DNA of 64,000 bases from Chitinophaga sp. LS1 (GCF_034274695.1 NZ_CP128362.1:7132501-7196500); one strand, 5' to 3'; positions 18,306 to 28,730 are shown, counted from the first letter of the stretch. Made by a program: numbers and translations. Notes: a model not told the origin generated them from the sequence alone.

Positions 18306-18435
18306 GCGTATATCAAATTCACGAAATACCGTAACGTTTATCCCTACCCATTTTCCACAACTTACTCATTGGCAAACCATTGTTAATATGGCATAGTATT
18401 CGCCAACCCCGTTGCCAGAAATAACCAATATTCTT

Positions 18436-20130
18436 ATGATGAAAACCTTTCTCACCACTGGGCTACTGCTTGCCCTTTTATCTGGCTGTACAAAAAAAGA
18501 ATTGAGTGAAAAAGCCCCCACTGTTGCAGCAGCTGACGCTGCCAGCTCTCCTGTCGGAGATGTGGTCGGCAAAGTGACCGTTGGCTACCAGGGATGGTTC
18601 AATGCTCCCGGCGATGGCTCTGCCGTAAACAGATGGACCCACCAAAACCTGGATATGTGGCCGGATATGCGTGAATATGAAATCACCTATGCCAGCACTT
18701 TTCCCAACCTTGCAAATGGAGATACTGCAAAGATGTTCTCTTCTTATGACCAGGCAACTGTAAACACACACTTCAGATGGATGCAGGAAAACGGTATTGA
18801 TGCCGCGGCACTCCAGCGTTTCTCCGGCGAACTGGCTGATCCGGCTTTTAAATCCATGCGTGATAACATGGCGCAAAAAGTAAGAACGGCAGCAGAACTC
18901 ACCGGCCGTAAGTTTTATATCATGTACGATGTTTCGGGCGACGCCAACATGCAGGAACGTTTAAAATCTGACTTTACCAATACCATTCTCGGTACATTAA
19001 ATTTGCTCTCCTCTCCTGCTTATGCCAAACAAAATGGTAAACCTGTGATCTGCATTTTTGGGATGGGCTACCAGGGTGCACCTGCCCCAGGTCCCGGCGA
19101 TTCTGCACAATGCCTGGATGTGATCAGCTGGTTCAAAGATCAGGGCTGCTATGTAATTGGTAGTGTGCCGATGGACTGGCGTACACCAAATGTGTTTTCA
19201 CGGAGCAACTTTACCAGCGTATACAATTCATTCAATATGCTGGCGCCATGGGCTGTCGCTGCACAAGTGGGATCTACTTATCAACCCTGGATCCAGGGAG
19301 ATTTTGATTACTGCGAAGCACATGGCATGGATTATCAACCTATCGCCTATCCAGGATTTTCTTTCCATAATTCGAATGCTGGCAATCCATTAAATGAAGT
19401 GCCAAGAAATCATGGTGACTTCATGTGGGCACAGGTTGCCGTGATGAAACAGGTTGGCGTACATAGCCTGTACATTGCCATGTTCGATGAGGTGAATGAA
19501 GGTACTGCCATTTTCAAAGTAGCAGAGAATGCCTCTCAGACACCTGTAAATACCAGCTTTGTGAACCTGGATCAGGATGGTGTAGCGGTGTCTTCTGACT
19601 TCTATCTTAGATTGGTGAATGATGCAGGTAAAATGATCAAAGGTGAAACTCCTTACCAGGCCACGCATCCTACACAACATATCATTGGTGGCAGTGGTCC
19701 GCTGGTTGATGGTACCTATAAGATCATTAACCGTAACAGTAACCTTTCGCTGGATGCAACAGGTCAGGGTACGGCCAATGAAACGGCGATACAGCAGTAT
19801 ACTTATAGCGGTGGTACCAATCAGCAATGGACGATCACAAGTGTAGGTGGTGATCATTATAAAATAATTGGTGTGCAGAGTGGCAGAGCACTGGATATTA
19901 AAGGGCAATCTTTATTGGATGGTGCCGGTCTGCAATTGTATGATTACAATGGTGGCGCGAACCAGCAGTTTATTCTTTCTCCTGCTACAGGTGGGTATTT
20001 TACCATTCAGGGTGTGCAGAGTGGGAAGTTACTGGAAGTACCGGCGTTCTCTACTACAGCAGGTACAAAAATAGAGCAGTACCAGGCGAATAATGGCGCG
20101 AACCAACAGTGGATCATTACTAAATTATAA
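18436..20130 (+). CDS. Lipoprotein glycoside hydrolase (GH71/GH99-like) with C-terminal ricin-type lectin
   Basis: 564 residues from ATG 18436 (a second ATG follows at once). The signal peptide ends in a lipobox (LLALLSGC), so the protein is a surface or periplasmic lipoprotein. Residues about 40-400 match the GH71/99-like 'xylosidase/arabinosidase' type of Bacteroidota (VTVGYQGWFNAPGDGSAVNRW, WMQENGIDAAALQRFSGE, GRKFYIMYDVSGD, YIAMFDEVNEGTA); endo-acting cleavage of mannan- or glucan-type glycans is a guess from the family. Residues about 425-564 are a beta-trefoil ricin lectin/CBM13 with repeated DGTYKIINRNSNLSLDATGQ and QQW motifs. The next gene has a near-identical lectin tail. Confidence 0.8.
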   Translation: MMKTFLTTGLLLALLSGCTKKELSEKAPTVAAADAASSPVGDVVGKVTVGYQGWFNAPGDGSAVNRWTHQNLDMWPDMREYEITYASTFPNLANGDTAKMFSSYDQATVNTHFRWMQENGIDAAALQRFSGELADPAFKSMRDNMAQKVRTAAELTGRKFYIMYDVSGDANMQERLKSDFTNTILGTLNLLSSPAYAKQNGKPVICIFGMGYQGAPAPGPGDSAQCLDVISWFKDQGCYVIGSVPMDWRTPNVFSRSNFTSVYNSFNMLAPWAVAAQVGSTYQPWIQGDFDYCEAHGMDYQPIAYPGFSFHNSNAGNPLNEVPRNHGDFMWAQVAVMKQVGVHSLYIAMFDEVNEGTAIFKVAENASQTPVNTSFVNLDQDGVAVSSDFYLRLVNDAGKMIKGETPYQATHPTQHIIGGSGPLVDGTYKIINRNSNLSLDATGQGTANETAIQQYTYSGGTNQQWTITSVGGDHYKIIGVQSGRALDIKGQSLLDGAGLQLYDYNGGANQQFILSPATGGYFTIQGVQSGKLLEVPAFSTTAGTKIEQYQANNGANQQWIITKL

Positions 20131-20224
20131 AGAGCATACCTCTTCTTTTTCTGCAACACCCTGTAAGGACGATTACAATTTATAAAGACCAATTTTAAAA
20201 GGTCATTTCAAATTAACCTAACTC

Positions 20225-21715
20225 ATGCTACGGAATTATATCCTAATATTGCTCACCCTTCTCCTCGGTGCCTGCACCCCGAAGGGCGCAAATGACAACA
20301 ATATGCTCAGAGCAGATCAATTAGCTTACGCGGCTCCCGCTACAGGTTATGGTAGTCTGAAAGATTCCAATATCCTTTACTTTGGCAGATGGGATTTCAG
20401 TGATAGCACGAAATTCAATGCCTACTGGGGAGGTGCTTATATCAAGGTGAACTTTACAGGAACTACGGTAAAACTACAGACCGCCAATACCAGCAATTTC
20501 TATGCGAGTATAGATGGTGGTCCGTGGGTATCCTACAAAAACGTAGGTGGTATCATAGACCTTACTGCGACACCTTTGTCTGCAGGCAACCACAGCCTGA
20601 GCATTGCACAGGGTAGAGATTATGACTACCTGTTTAGTTTTCAGGGCATGGTATTGGATGCGGGTGCAACCACCAGCAAGCCATCGGCGTCTGATTACCT
20701 GATTGAATACATCGGCGATTCTATTACTGCTGGTTACCTCGATGATCAGGCAAATGTATCGGACTATGCATGGATCTGTTCCGAAGCACTAGGTACCGAA
20801 CATACACAAATCGCCTATCCCGGTATTGCACTGGTAAGCAGTTCAAGACATGGCGTGGCAATGGATAGCCAGTATTTCAAATTACAGCCGCCAAATTATT
20901 CACCACGTGTAGCATGGGATTTTACGAAGTATACCCCAAAGGCGGTTGTATTAAACCTGGGTACGAATGATGGTGATTATGAGGATTCGGACAGTACCTT
21001 TCAGGCGGTATATGAATACCTGTTAACCGGTATCAGAACTAAATTTCCGCAGGCAGAGATCTTTGTATTGAGAACATTCCTGGGAATCCGGTCACAGCCT
21101 ACTGCTGCTGCTGTAGCGGCACGTATTGCAGCGGGTGATAAGAAGGTACATTATGTAAATACAGACGGCTGGATCACCCAATCTACTGCTGATTACCTGG
21201 CAGATAACCTGCACCCCAGTGAGTCAGGACATATAAAAATAGCAGGGTTATTGCAGGCCGTACTGGCTCCTTATGTAAAAGGCACTTCCGTTATTCCTGA
21301 CGGCACCTACGCCATCGTCAATAAAAACAGTGGTCTGGTAATGGATGCTGCCGGTCAGGGTACTGCTGCCGGCACGGCTATACAGCAATGGACGGATAAT
21401 GCTGGTGCGAATCAACGCTGGCAGGTAATTTCTTTAGGAAATAACCGGTATAAGATCATCGGTGTACAGAGTGGAAAGTCACTGGATATAAAAGGACAAT
21501 CCCTGTCCAATGGCGCTGCATTGCAATTGTATGATTACAGCGGTGGTGACAACCAGCAATGGATGATCACGAAAAACGCGGATGGCTATTATACCATTAC
21601 AGGCGTACAAAGCGGTAAGGTATTAGAGATCCCGGCGCTCTCTGTCACACCCGGTACTGCGGTGGAACAATATGAGAACAATGGCGGAAGTAATCAGTTA
21701 TGGTCGTTTCAATAA
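20225..21715 (+). CDS. Lipoprotein SGNH/GDSL esterase (CE2-like) with C-terminal ricin-type lectin
   Basis: 496 residues with a lipobox (LLLGAC) near residue 16. The N-terminal jelly-roll-like module (residues about 40-150) followed by an SGNH hydrolase is the arrangement of CE2 acetyl-esterases. Block I is YIGDSITAGYL (nucleophile serine), block III is LGTNDGD, and the catalytic D and H are in DNLHPSESGH. Residues about 360-496 form a ricin-type beta-trefoil, closely similar to that of the preceding gene (both contain IIGVQSG and LDIKGQSL). The two lipoproteins probably attack the same decorated glycan, one removing acetyl groups and the other cutting glycosidic bonds. A hairpin at 21724 follows the stop. 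Confidence 0.85.
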   Translation: MLRNYILILLTLLLGACTPKGANDNNMLRADQLAYAAPATGYGSLKDSNILYFGRWDFSDSTKFNAYWGGAYIKVNFTGTTVKLQTANTSNFYASIDGGPWVSYKNVGGIIDLTATPLSAGNHSLSIAQGRDYDYLFSFQGMVLDAGATTSKPSASDYLIEYIGDSITAGYLDDQANVSDYAWICSEALGTEHTQIAYPGIALVSSSRHGVAMDSQYFKLQPPNYSPRVAWDFTKYTPKAVVLNLGTNDGDYEDSDSTFQAVYEYLLTGIRTKFPQAEIFVLRTFLGIRSQPTAAAVAARIAAGDKKVHYVNTDGWITQSTADYLADNLHPSESGHIKIAGLLQAVLAPYVKGTSVIPDGTYAIVNKNSGLVMDAAGQGTAAGTAIQQWTDNAGANQRWQVISLGNNRYKIIGVQSGKSLDIKGQSLSNGAALQLYDYSGGDNQQWMITKNADGYYTITGVQSGKVLEIPALSVTPGTAVEQYENNGGSNQLWSFQ

Positions 21716-21723
21716 GTTTAACA

Positions 21724-21748
21724 GGCTGCATCTGTAACAGATGCAGCC
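21724..21748 (+). terminator. Hairpin after the SGNH esterase gene
   Basis: GGCTGCATCTG (21724-21734) and CAGATGCAGCC (21738-21748) form a perfect 11-bp stem with a 3-base loop. The T-run after it is weak (TTCCATTTC). Confidence 0.65.
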
Positions 21749-21849
21749 TTCCATTTCATCAGCTACGGCTGACATGGAAAACAAAGTAAATCTGACACGC
21801 TCAACAAAGCCCTCTTTCTGTTCCATCCCTAATTTTGTTAAAAAAAAAG

Positions 21850-22848
21850 ATGGAACAACAACACCCGCTCAACAGTAAATATTACGCCACCACCAGTACC
21901 ACTGAAGTAATCAAAGGCATCAACTTAACAGGCAAAACCGCCATCGTAACCGGGGGCTATGCAGGCATTGGCCTCGAAACCGTCAAAACACTAGTTAATG
22001 CCGGCGCAAAGGTATACGTCCCCGCCAGAGATATAGAAAAAGCCACCCGCAATTTAAAGGGCATAGCAGGCGTCATAATCGAGAAAATGGACTTAATGGA
22101 CATCACTTCCATCGATGCATTTGCAGCCCGGTTTCTGTCCCTGGAAACCGCTTTACACCTCCTTATTAATAACGCTGGCATCATGTGGGTACCTTTACGC
22201 CGTGACAACCGGGGGAATGAATCCCAGCTAAGTACCAATCACCTGGGTCATTTCCGCCTGACTGCCCGTCTCTGGCCGGCACTCAAAAATGCCGGCGGGG
22301 CCAGGGTCATCAGCGTATCCTCTTTCGGTCACCAGATGGCGCCTTTCAATTTTGAAGATCCTAATTTCTTACACAGGGATTATGAAACCTTGCAGGGATA
22401 TGGCCAGTCTAAAACTGCCAATAACCTCTTTGCTGTAGCTTTAGATGCCCGCGCCAAAGCCTTTGGCGTACGTGCCTACGCTTTGCACCCAGGATCTGTC
22501 AATGACACTGATCTGGGCAGGGAGGCACCTATCTCCATGTTCCAGGAAATGGGTACTTTTGGTGAGGATGGTAAGATCAAACCCGAAGTAGCCGCCAGTC
22601 TTAAAACCATTCCTCAAGGCGCCGCCACCACCATATGGTGCGCTACCAGCCCTTTATTAAATAATATAGGTGGCGTATATTGCGAAGACTGCGATGTGGC
22701 AGAAACAGACAATGGCCAGATTATCCATGACTATGCGGACCCTGCTTCGCTGACTGGTGTTCAACCATATTCTATCGATGCAGACAATGCCGAAAAATTA
22801 TGGCTACTCACCGAATCCCTCGCAGATATCCGTTTTAATTTAGCATAA
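21850..22848 (+). CDS. Short-chain dehydrogenase/reductase (retinol-dehydrogenase-like)
   Basis: 332 residues from ATG 21850; the in-frame TTG at 21835 gives only a lysine leader. The cofactor motif TGGYAGIG, the NNAG motif (LLINNAGIM), a catalytic serine in VISVSSFGHQ and YGQSK (YxxxK) are all present, so this is a complete classical SDR of NADP-dependent type. The substrate is unknown. The AraC-type regulator begins 10 bp downstream and is probably in the same transcript. A scrap of a similar AraC/SDR pair lies at 52301-52567. Confidence 0.88.
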   Translation: MEQQHPLNSKYYATTSTTEVIKGINLTGKTAIVTGGYAGIGLETVKTLVNAGAKVYVPARDIEKATRNLKGIAGVIIEKMDLMDITSIDAFAARFLSLETALHLLINNAGIMWVPLRRDNRGNESQLSTNHLGHFRLTARLWPALKNAGGARVISVSSFGHQMAPFNFEDPNFLHRDYETLQGYGQSKTANNLFAVALDARAKAFGVRAYALHPGSVNDTDLGREAPISMFQEMGTFGEDGKIKPEVAASLKTIPQGAATTIWCATSPLLNNIGGVYCEDCDVAETDNGQIIHDYADPASLTGVQPYSIDADNAEKLWLLTESLADIRFNLA

Positions 22849-22858
22849 ATCAAGCGAT

Positions 22859-23641
22859 ATGAAATATATCACCCCCGACATTAAGCTCTCCTCCCAAACA
22901 GAAAAGCATTTCTCGACCGAAGTCTCCTTCGATCATCACATGCTTGTCTGGCTGATCTCCGGCGATACGAAAGTGACGCAGGCGGATGCGACTTACCTGT
23001 TCAAAGCGGGTGATATATTTCTTATTCCAAGAAATTTACTCATCACCGTCTCCAACCACTCGTATCAATCAGTGGTCATGCACCTGACGGTAGACCGACT
23101 CAAAAAATATTACGAAAACCAACCTATAACCATATCACCCGACTACCCCTCCATCCGTCAATTCACCTCCCACCCCCTGTTGCAAAGTTGCCTTTCTTCG
23201 TTACTACCCTACTTTGATATGACGGATCCTTTTCCATTAAACATCGCCGATTTAAAACTCACTGAAGCCATCTCCATACTCAGAACCGTCGACCCCTCCA
23301 TCGATCATACCCTCGCTAATTTCGAAGACCCTTATAAACTGGACCTCATCGATTTCATGGAAAAACATTACATGTTTAACATGCCACTTGAGAAATTCGG
23401 ACACCTCACAGGCAGAAGCCTCTCTACCTTTCACCGGGATTTTAAAAAGAAATTTAATACCTCCCCTCAGAAATGGCTTACCAGAAAACGACTGGAATTA
23501 GCGCACTACCAGCTCAGTGAAAAGAATATGAAACCCGCTGAAGTGTACCTTGAATCAGGGTTTGAAGACCTCTCCCACTTCTCATTTGCCTTCAAAAAGC
23601 AGTATGGGTACTCACCAAATAAAGTTGGCCATCTATCCTGA
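22859..23641 (+). CDS. AraC family transcriptional regulator
   Basis: 260 residues. The N-terminal region (TKVTQADATYLFKAGDIFLIPRNLLITVSNH) is a cupin-like effector domain. The C-terminal 100 residues hold two HTH motifs: MPLEKFGHLTGRSLSTFHRDFKKKF and PAEVYLESGFEDLSHFSFAFKKQYGYSPNKV, the AraC signature. It follows the SDR gene with a 10-bp gap, and the SusC gene lies 285 bp further on. It may control the SDR, the SusC/SusD genes, or both. Confidence 0.9.
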   Translation: MKYITPDIKLSSQTEKHFSTEVSFDHHMLVWLISGDTKVTQADATYLFKAGDIFLIPRNLLITVSNHSYQSVVMHLTVDRLKKYYENQPITISPDYPSIRQFTSHPLLQSCLSSLLPYFDMTDPFPLNIADLKLTEAISILRTVDPSIDHTLANFEDPYKLDLIDFMEKHYMFNMPLEKFGHLTGRSLSTFHRDFKKKFNTSPQKWLTRKRLELAHYQLSEKNMKPAEVYLESGFEDLSHFSFAFKKQYGYSPNKVGHLS

Positions 23642-23926
23642 ATAATTTAAATTAAAGTAAGCTTAACTTTGAATTAACAACAAATTCCCGAAAGCGCACT
23701 ATCATTACACCCTGTTTTATAAAGGTAGTCGCCTATATGATCAATTGAATTTTGCGCCCGCGCACCATGCGTTCTGATTGTGGTATTTCAAATCGGTTTT
23801 ATTTAGCGTGTATCGTCAAGTAGCATACCCACTTTACGCATCATTTCAACCTGATAAAAATTAATCACTGCCCACCGGGCAAGGACTTACTATGTCTTTT
23901 AACATCAAGCATAATAGCAGATTGCA
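23642..23926 (+). other. Intergenic region upstream of SusC
   Basis: 285 bp without a convincing gene. TAACTTTG at 23664-23671 fits the -7 consensus, but no clear TTTG lies at the right distance upstream. The rest must hold the SusC/SusD promoter and its 5' leader; no strong hairpin or operator was recognised. Confidence 0.4.
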
Positions 23927-26900
23927 ATGAACAATCAATTACTTTTAATGCTAGCCGTATGGCTCTCGGCCGCAAGCCCTGCCATGGCAGCTACGGGTAC
24001 CCACAGTATCTATGAACAGGCCATTCGCCAAACGCCTGTAAAGGGGATCGTAGTCGGAGCTGACGGCACACCACTTCCCGGTGTATCTATCAAATCCGTT
24101 ACTTCCAACAAAGGAACTACAACCAATGATCGCGGAGAATTCTCTATCGACGCCGCTCCTGGTGACCAACTCGTGTTCACCTTTATCGGCTACACACAAC
24201 AAATTATTGCCGCTACCAGCACACCCATGAAAATAACCCTCTCCTCCAGCAACAGTCAGCTGGGTGAGGTAGTTGTGGTAGGTTATGGTAGCCAGACCAA
24301 AGCTGACGTAACTGGTGCCCTGACCCAGTTGAAAGCTGATAATATTAAACAGGGTGCTCCTATCTCTGTAGACAATATGCTGCAGGGTAAAGTATCCGGT
24401 GTGCGTATCGCACAATCCAGCGGGGAACCCGGTGCAGGTGTGGATGTTTTCATCCGCGGTGTGGGTTCTATCCGTAGTGGTAGTACACCGCTCTTCGTTG
24501 TTGACGGCGTTCCGCTGAGTAATGATAACGTGAGTGCAGGCGGGCCTGACTTCGGTCTTGGTTCTTCTGAACCCAAGAACCCGCTGAACTTCCTCAACAC
24601 CAGCGATATCGAAACCATGACGATCCTGAAAGACGCTTCTGCCGCAGCTATCTACGGTGCAAGAGGGTCTAACGGTGTTGTACTGATCACGACCAAACAC
24701 GGTAGTAAAGGCGCACCTACCCTCACCTACGACATGTATGTAGGTAACTCTAAAGTGATCAAAAAACTGGACGTTCTCAATGCCGCGGAGTACCGCAAAG
24801 CACTGGTAGATCCTGCTTACGATCACGGTGGTAACACTGACTGGCAGGATGTAATTTACCGTAACGGTTCCCTTCAGAACCACAACGTATCTTTTGGTAA
24901 GACTACCAACACCGGTAGCTACCTCGCTTCCCTGTCACGCATGTCACAGGATGGTATCGTTGAAAAAAGCAGCTTCAAAAGAACCACTGCAAGACTGAAT
25001 GCAGAAGAATCTTTCCTCGATGACAAACGTCTGACTGTAAAGATGAACCTGACAGCAAGTGATATCAATGAAACCGGTATTCCAAACGGTAACACCGCAG
25101 GTTCCGATGGTCAGCTCATCATTCACGCACTGATGGCGAACCCAACCCGCTCCCTGCGCGACTCCACCGGGGCTTACACCAACTTCAACATGAACGCGCA
25201 TTACAACCCCGCCTACCTGCTGAGCATCTGGGATGATCATACCAATACCTTCCGTGTACTGGGTAACATCGAAGCTGCTTTCAGGATACTGCCCGGTTTG
25301 AACTACCGCTTCAACTATGGTGTAGACAAGTCTACTTCTGAGCGTAATACGACTATTTACCCTAACTATACCGATAGACAACCAAGTGGTGCTTACCAGC
25401 AGAATAACCTGAAGTCCCTGACTACACTGGTTGAGCACTACCTGACTTACAACAAGTCATTCAACAAACACAACCTGGAATTACTGGGTGGTTTCTCTTA
25501 CCAGAAATTCTCTTTCTCCGGTACGACTTATGGTCTGCAGGGCATCGCAGCACAGGGTGTAGGTGTGGCACCTGAATACAATCCTGGTTATTCCGGTACC
25601 ACTACCAGCCCTAGCGGTTATGCGCAGGAGAATGAACTGCAATCAGGGTTTGGTCGTATCAATTACAACTACGACAGCCGTTATATGTTCACCGCCTCTT
25701 TACGTGCGGATGGTTCTACCCGTTTTGGTAACAACAACAAATACGGTTACTTCCCGTCCTTCGCATTGGGCTGGACCATTTCGCAGGAAGATTTTATGAA
25801 AGACCTGAAAATGGTACAGGATCTGAAACTCCGCGCCAGCTGGGGTCAGACAGGTAACCAGGAAGTAACGAACAAGATCACCCAGGCGAGTTACTCCCTG
25901 TCAAGTGCATCTGGTTACTACCTGTACAACGACCAGACTTTGATAAATGGTGTTACTGTAAACCGCACTGCAAACCCTGACCTGAAATGGGAAATGGTTG
26001 AACAGCTGAACATCGGTCTGGACTTCACCCTCCTCAAAGGTAAACTGTATGGTTCATTAGAATATTACAACAAGACGACGAAAGATCCTATCCTGAACAT
26101 CCCTTCAGGGCCACTCAGTCCAACCACAACTGTATGGAAAAACGTAGATGCAAGTATCGTGAACAAAGGTTTTGAATTCACACTGGGTACCCAGCTGGTT
26201 CGTACTAAAGACTTCAGCTGGACACTGGATGTAAACGGTTCTACCCTGAGCAACACGATCAAAGACCTGCCTGTATCTGAGCTCTACTCCGGTAGCATCT
26301 CCGGTCCAGGTCTGTCTGGTGTAAATGCCAACATCTACAAGAACGGTTATGAGGCAGGTTCATTCTATATGCTGAAACACCTGGGCTATGACAAGGATGG
26401 TAAAGACATCTTTGAAGATAAAAATAAAGATGGTGTGATCAACTCTGACGATAGAGAGATCTTCCAAGGTGCGCTGCCTAACTTCAACTTCGGTATCAAC
26501 AGTAACCTGCGTTACAAAGCATTTGACCTGGGCTTCAACTTCATTGGTCAGACCGGTGGTTTGCTGGTAAACAATACCGCACTGGATCTGAACATCAACA
26601 GCCTTGCATCTGACCGCAACGTACTGAGAAAATTCTACGAAGCAGGTGCCAGCACGACCAACGCGGTGCAGCTGTCTTCTCTGTACCTGGAAAAATCAGA
26701 CTTTATCCGTCTGGCGAACCTCCGCCTGGGTTACACGCTGACCATCCCTCACCAGGACTGGCTGAAATCAATCAACCTGTATGTGAGTGCACAAAACCTG
26801 TGGACCATCAGTGGTTACTCCGGTTACGATCCGTTAGTAAATACAACCAAAACAGTAGGTGGTAACCAGTCACTGGGTATCGATTACACGACTTACCCTG

Positions 26901-26941
26901 CTGCTAAGACATTCCTGTTAGGTGCAACTGTTAAATTCTAA
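23927..26941 (+). CDS. SusC/RagA family TonB-linked outer-membrane transporter
   Basis: 1004 residues. Signal peptide (LLLMLAVWLSAASPAMA), then a carboxypeptidase-like beta-sandwich at residues about 36-110 (VKGIVVGADGTPLPGVSIKS, FIGYTQQ), the TonB box and plug region (VVVGYGSQTKADVTGALTQL, LQGKVSGVRI, SIRSGSTPLFVVDGVPLS, SAAAIYGARGSNGVVLITTK), and a barrel ending in FLLGATVKF. Length and order are normal for the family. It imports oligosaccharides or other large nutrients together with SusD, which starts five bases after the stop. No anti-sigma factor lies upstream; an AraC gene does, which would be an unusual choice of regulator. Confidence 0.95.
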   Translation: MNNQLLLMLAVWLSAASPAMAATGTHSIYEQAIRQTPVKGIVVGADGTPLPGVSIKSVTSNKGTTTNDRGEFSIDAAPGDQLVFTFIGYTQQIIAATSTPMKITLSSSNSQLGEVVVVGYGSQTKADVTGALTQLKADNIKQGAPISVDNMLQGKVSGVRIAQSSGEPGAGVDVFIRGVGSIRSGSTPLFVVDGVPLSNDNVSAGGPDFGLGSSEPKNPLNFLNTSDIETMTILKDASAAAIYGARGSNGVVLITTKHGSKGAPTLTYDMYVGNSKVIKKLDVLNAAEYRKALVDPAYDHGGNTDWQDVIYRNGSLQNHNVSFGKTTNTGSYLASLSRMSQDGIVEKSSFKRTTARLNAEESFLDDKRLTVKMNLTASDINETGIPNGNTAGSDGQLIIHALMANPTRSLRDSTGAYTNFNMNAHYNPAYLLSIWDDHTNTFRVLGNIEAAFRILPGLNYRFNYGVDKSTSERNTTIYPNYTDRQPSGAYQQNNLKSLTTLVEHYLTYNKSFNKHNLELLGGFSYQKFSFSGTTYGLQGIAAQGVGVAPEYNPGYSGTTTSPSGYAQENELQSGFGRINYNYDSRYMFTASLRADGSTRFGNNNKYGYFPSFALGWTISQEDFMKDLKMVQDLKLRASWGQTGNQEVTNKITQASYSLSSASGYYLYNDQTLINGVTVNRTANPDLKWEMVEQLNIGLDFTLLKGKLYGSLEYYNKTTKDPILNIPSGPLSPTTTVWKNVDASIVNKGFEFTLGTQLVRTKDFSWTLDVNGSTLSNTIKDLPVSELYSGSISGPGLSGVNANIYKNGYEAGSFYMLKHLGYDKDGKDIFEDKNKDGVINSDDREIFQGALPNFNFGINSNLRYKAFDLGFNFIGQTGGLLVNNTALDLNINSLASDRNVLRKFYEAGASTTNAVQLSSLYLEKSDFIRLANLRLGYTLTIPHQDWLKSINLYVSAQNLWTISGYSGYDPLVNTTKTVGGNQSLGIDYTTYPAAKTFLLGATVKF

Positions 26942-26946
26942 GAAAC

Positions 26947-28710
26947 ATGAGAAAGAAATCGTTATATACATATATCGGTATTGCGCTTACTGTAGCAATG
27001 GTAAGCTGTACTGACCTGAAAGAGAAAGTGATTGATGAGGTGCTGGGGTCTAACAACTCTAATCCTGAGAATGCCATTGCTGCTGCTTATGGCCAGCTGG
27101 GTAGCGCTACCTTTGTAGACCATGCAAACGTATTTGGTTTGCAGGAGTATTCCACTGACGAAGCCATGCTACCTACCCGTGGTAGTGACTGGGGTGATGG
27201 TGGTGTATACCGCGCTATCCATGAGTTCACATGGGGTGCTGATAACTCACTCGTAGCAAATGGCTGGAATAACCTGAACAGTGGTATTACCAAATCACTG
27301 ACTGCTGTGACCAGTGCTTATCAGGCAAACGGTAATGCCAATCAGGCATTGTTCCTTGCGGAAGCAAGAGGATTACTCGCTTTCTACACCTTCCATACCC
27401 TGGACCTGTATGGTCAGGCGCCTTACAGAAATCCATATGTGACGAATGCACCATTGGAGATCAGGAGAGCAGATACTGCGATCGATGGCCTGATCAGGGA
27501 AGTAGAAGCGATCATTCCTACCCTCGCTAACCTGAAAGAACAGAGTACACACAATGGTCGTTTTACCAAACAGGCTGCTTATGGCTTGCTGGCGGATATG
27601 TACATGAACCGTGCTGTATTCAAAAACCGCTATGGTGCCAGCTTTGACTTTACCGAAGCAGCTGTAGATGGTAACGGTACAGATATGGACAAAGTGATCC
27701 TGTATACGACGAAGTTGATAGACGACCCTCAGTTCTATCTCGAAACAAACTATTTCAGAAACTTTGATATCGACAACGCCGGCAGACCGGAGCTGATCTT
27801 CGTGGTTTCGCAGGACATCAATACCCTGCGCAGCAGTGATAACGACTTCGCTTATATGCCGATGGAAAGAAACCAGAAGCCTTCTTCGGCAAACAGAGGT
27901 ACCAATGCGGTATGTACTACGCCTCAGTTCTATGCTACCTGGGATGGTAATCATGATGACCCGCGTTTCTCCCGCAAGTACCAGTATGCTGATGGTACAT
28001 GGTTTAAGAACGATGGTACTGATGTGAGCGTACCTGCTACCAGCCTCGTGCCAAACAGTGCTTCTCTGCCATGGTTCCACTTTAACCGTGGTTTCCTGGA
28101 GGGTCAGCAATATGGTCCGATCCTGTTGTCCACCGGTAGTCTGAAGATGACCAGCGACGGCAGAATCGCAGTTGAAAAACTGTATTGCGAAAAGAACACG
28201 GCTCTGGCAATGGACTTTACACCTGCACTGAATTTCGATAATGCAGCACAGTCTGTATTTACACAGGCACAGATCAACCGTGGTGTACGTATCTTCAAGT
28301 TTGAGTTCGATCCTGAGAAAGATAACAGCTCAAGCAATGTAGATATCCCATTATATCGTCTGGGTGGTATGTATTGTATGCGTGCAGAAGCTTATTTCCG
28401 TAGCAATCAAACTGCCCTTGCAATGGCTGATATCAATAAGCTGCGTACCACCAGAACTCGTGAAGCATATTATAACAATGCACCGGGTGTAGCAATCACT
28501 TCTCTGGATGCAAATATCCTGTACAACGAGATTGCATATGAAATGTACTGGGAGCAGTGGAGAAGAAAAGAAATGATCCGCTTTGGTAAGTTTGAAGCTG
28601 CAGATGCAGGTTCTGCAAAACCAGCGTCTGAGACTTACAGAAGAATTTATCCTATTCCACAGTCTGCTATGGATGCAAGCGATGCATTTACACAGAATCA
28701 GGGATACTAA
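26947..28710 (+). CDS. SusD/RagB family surface lipoprotein
   Basis: 587 residues with a lipobox (VAMVSC) at about residue 21. It has the normal SusD layout with TPR-like helices: AIAAAYGQLGSATFV, LLAFYTFHTLDLYGQAPY, FTKQAAYGLLADMYMNRAVF, LYRLGGMYCMRAEAYF and the C-terminal YEMYWEQWRRKEMIRFGKFE, YRRIYPIPQSAMDAS. It binds substrate at the cell surface and closes over the SusC barrel. Co-transcribed with SusC, ended by a strong terminator. Confidence 0.95.
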   Translation: MRKKSLYTYIGIALTVAMVSCTDLKEKVIDEVLGSNNSNPENAIAAAYGQLGSATFVDHANVFGLQEYSTDEAMLPTRGSDWGDGGVYRAIHEFTWGADNSLVANGWNNLNSGITKSLTAVTSAYQANGNANQALFLAEARGLLAFYTFHTLDLYGQAPYRNPYVTNAPLEIRRADTAIDGLIREVEAIIPTLANLKEQSTHNGRFTKQAAYGLLADMYMNRAVFKNRYGASFDFTEAAVDGNGTDMDKVILYTTKLIDDPQFYLETNYFRNFDIDNAGRPELIFVVSQDINTLRSSDNDFAYMPMERNQKPSSANRGTNAVCTTPQFYATWDGNHDDPRFSRKYQYADGTWFKNDGTDVSVPATSLVPNSASLPWFHFNRGFLEGQQYGPILLSTGSLKMTSDGRIAVEKLYCEKNTALAMDFTPALNFDNAAQSVFTQAQINRGVRIFKFEFDPEKDNSSSNVDIPLYRLGGMYCMRAEAYFRSNQTALAMADINKLRTTRTREAYYNNAPGVAITSLDANILYNEIAYEMYWEQWRRKEMIRFGKFEAADAGSAKPASETYRRIYPIPQSAMDASDAFTQNQGY

Positions 28711-28730
28711 TATTTACTTTTTTTAAGAAA

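Noticed and set aside
23951..24883. 310-residue minus-strand ORF opposite SusC
   Set aside because: Shadow of the conserved SusC plug region; cysteine- and histidine-rich translation with no homology pattern.
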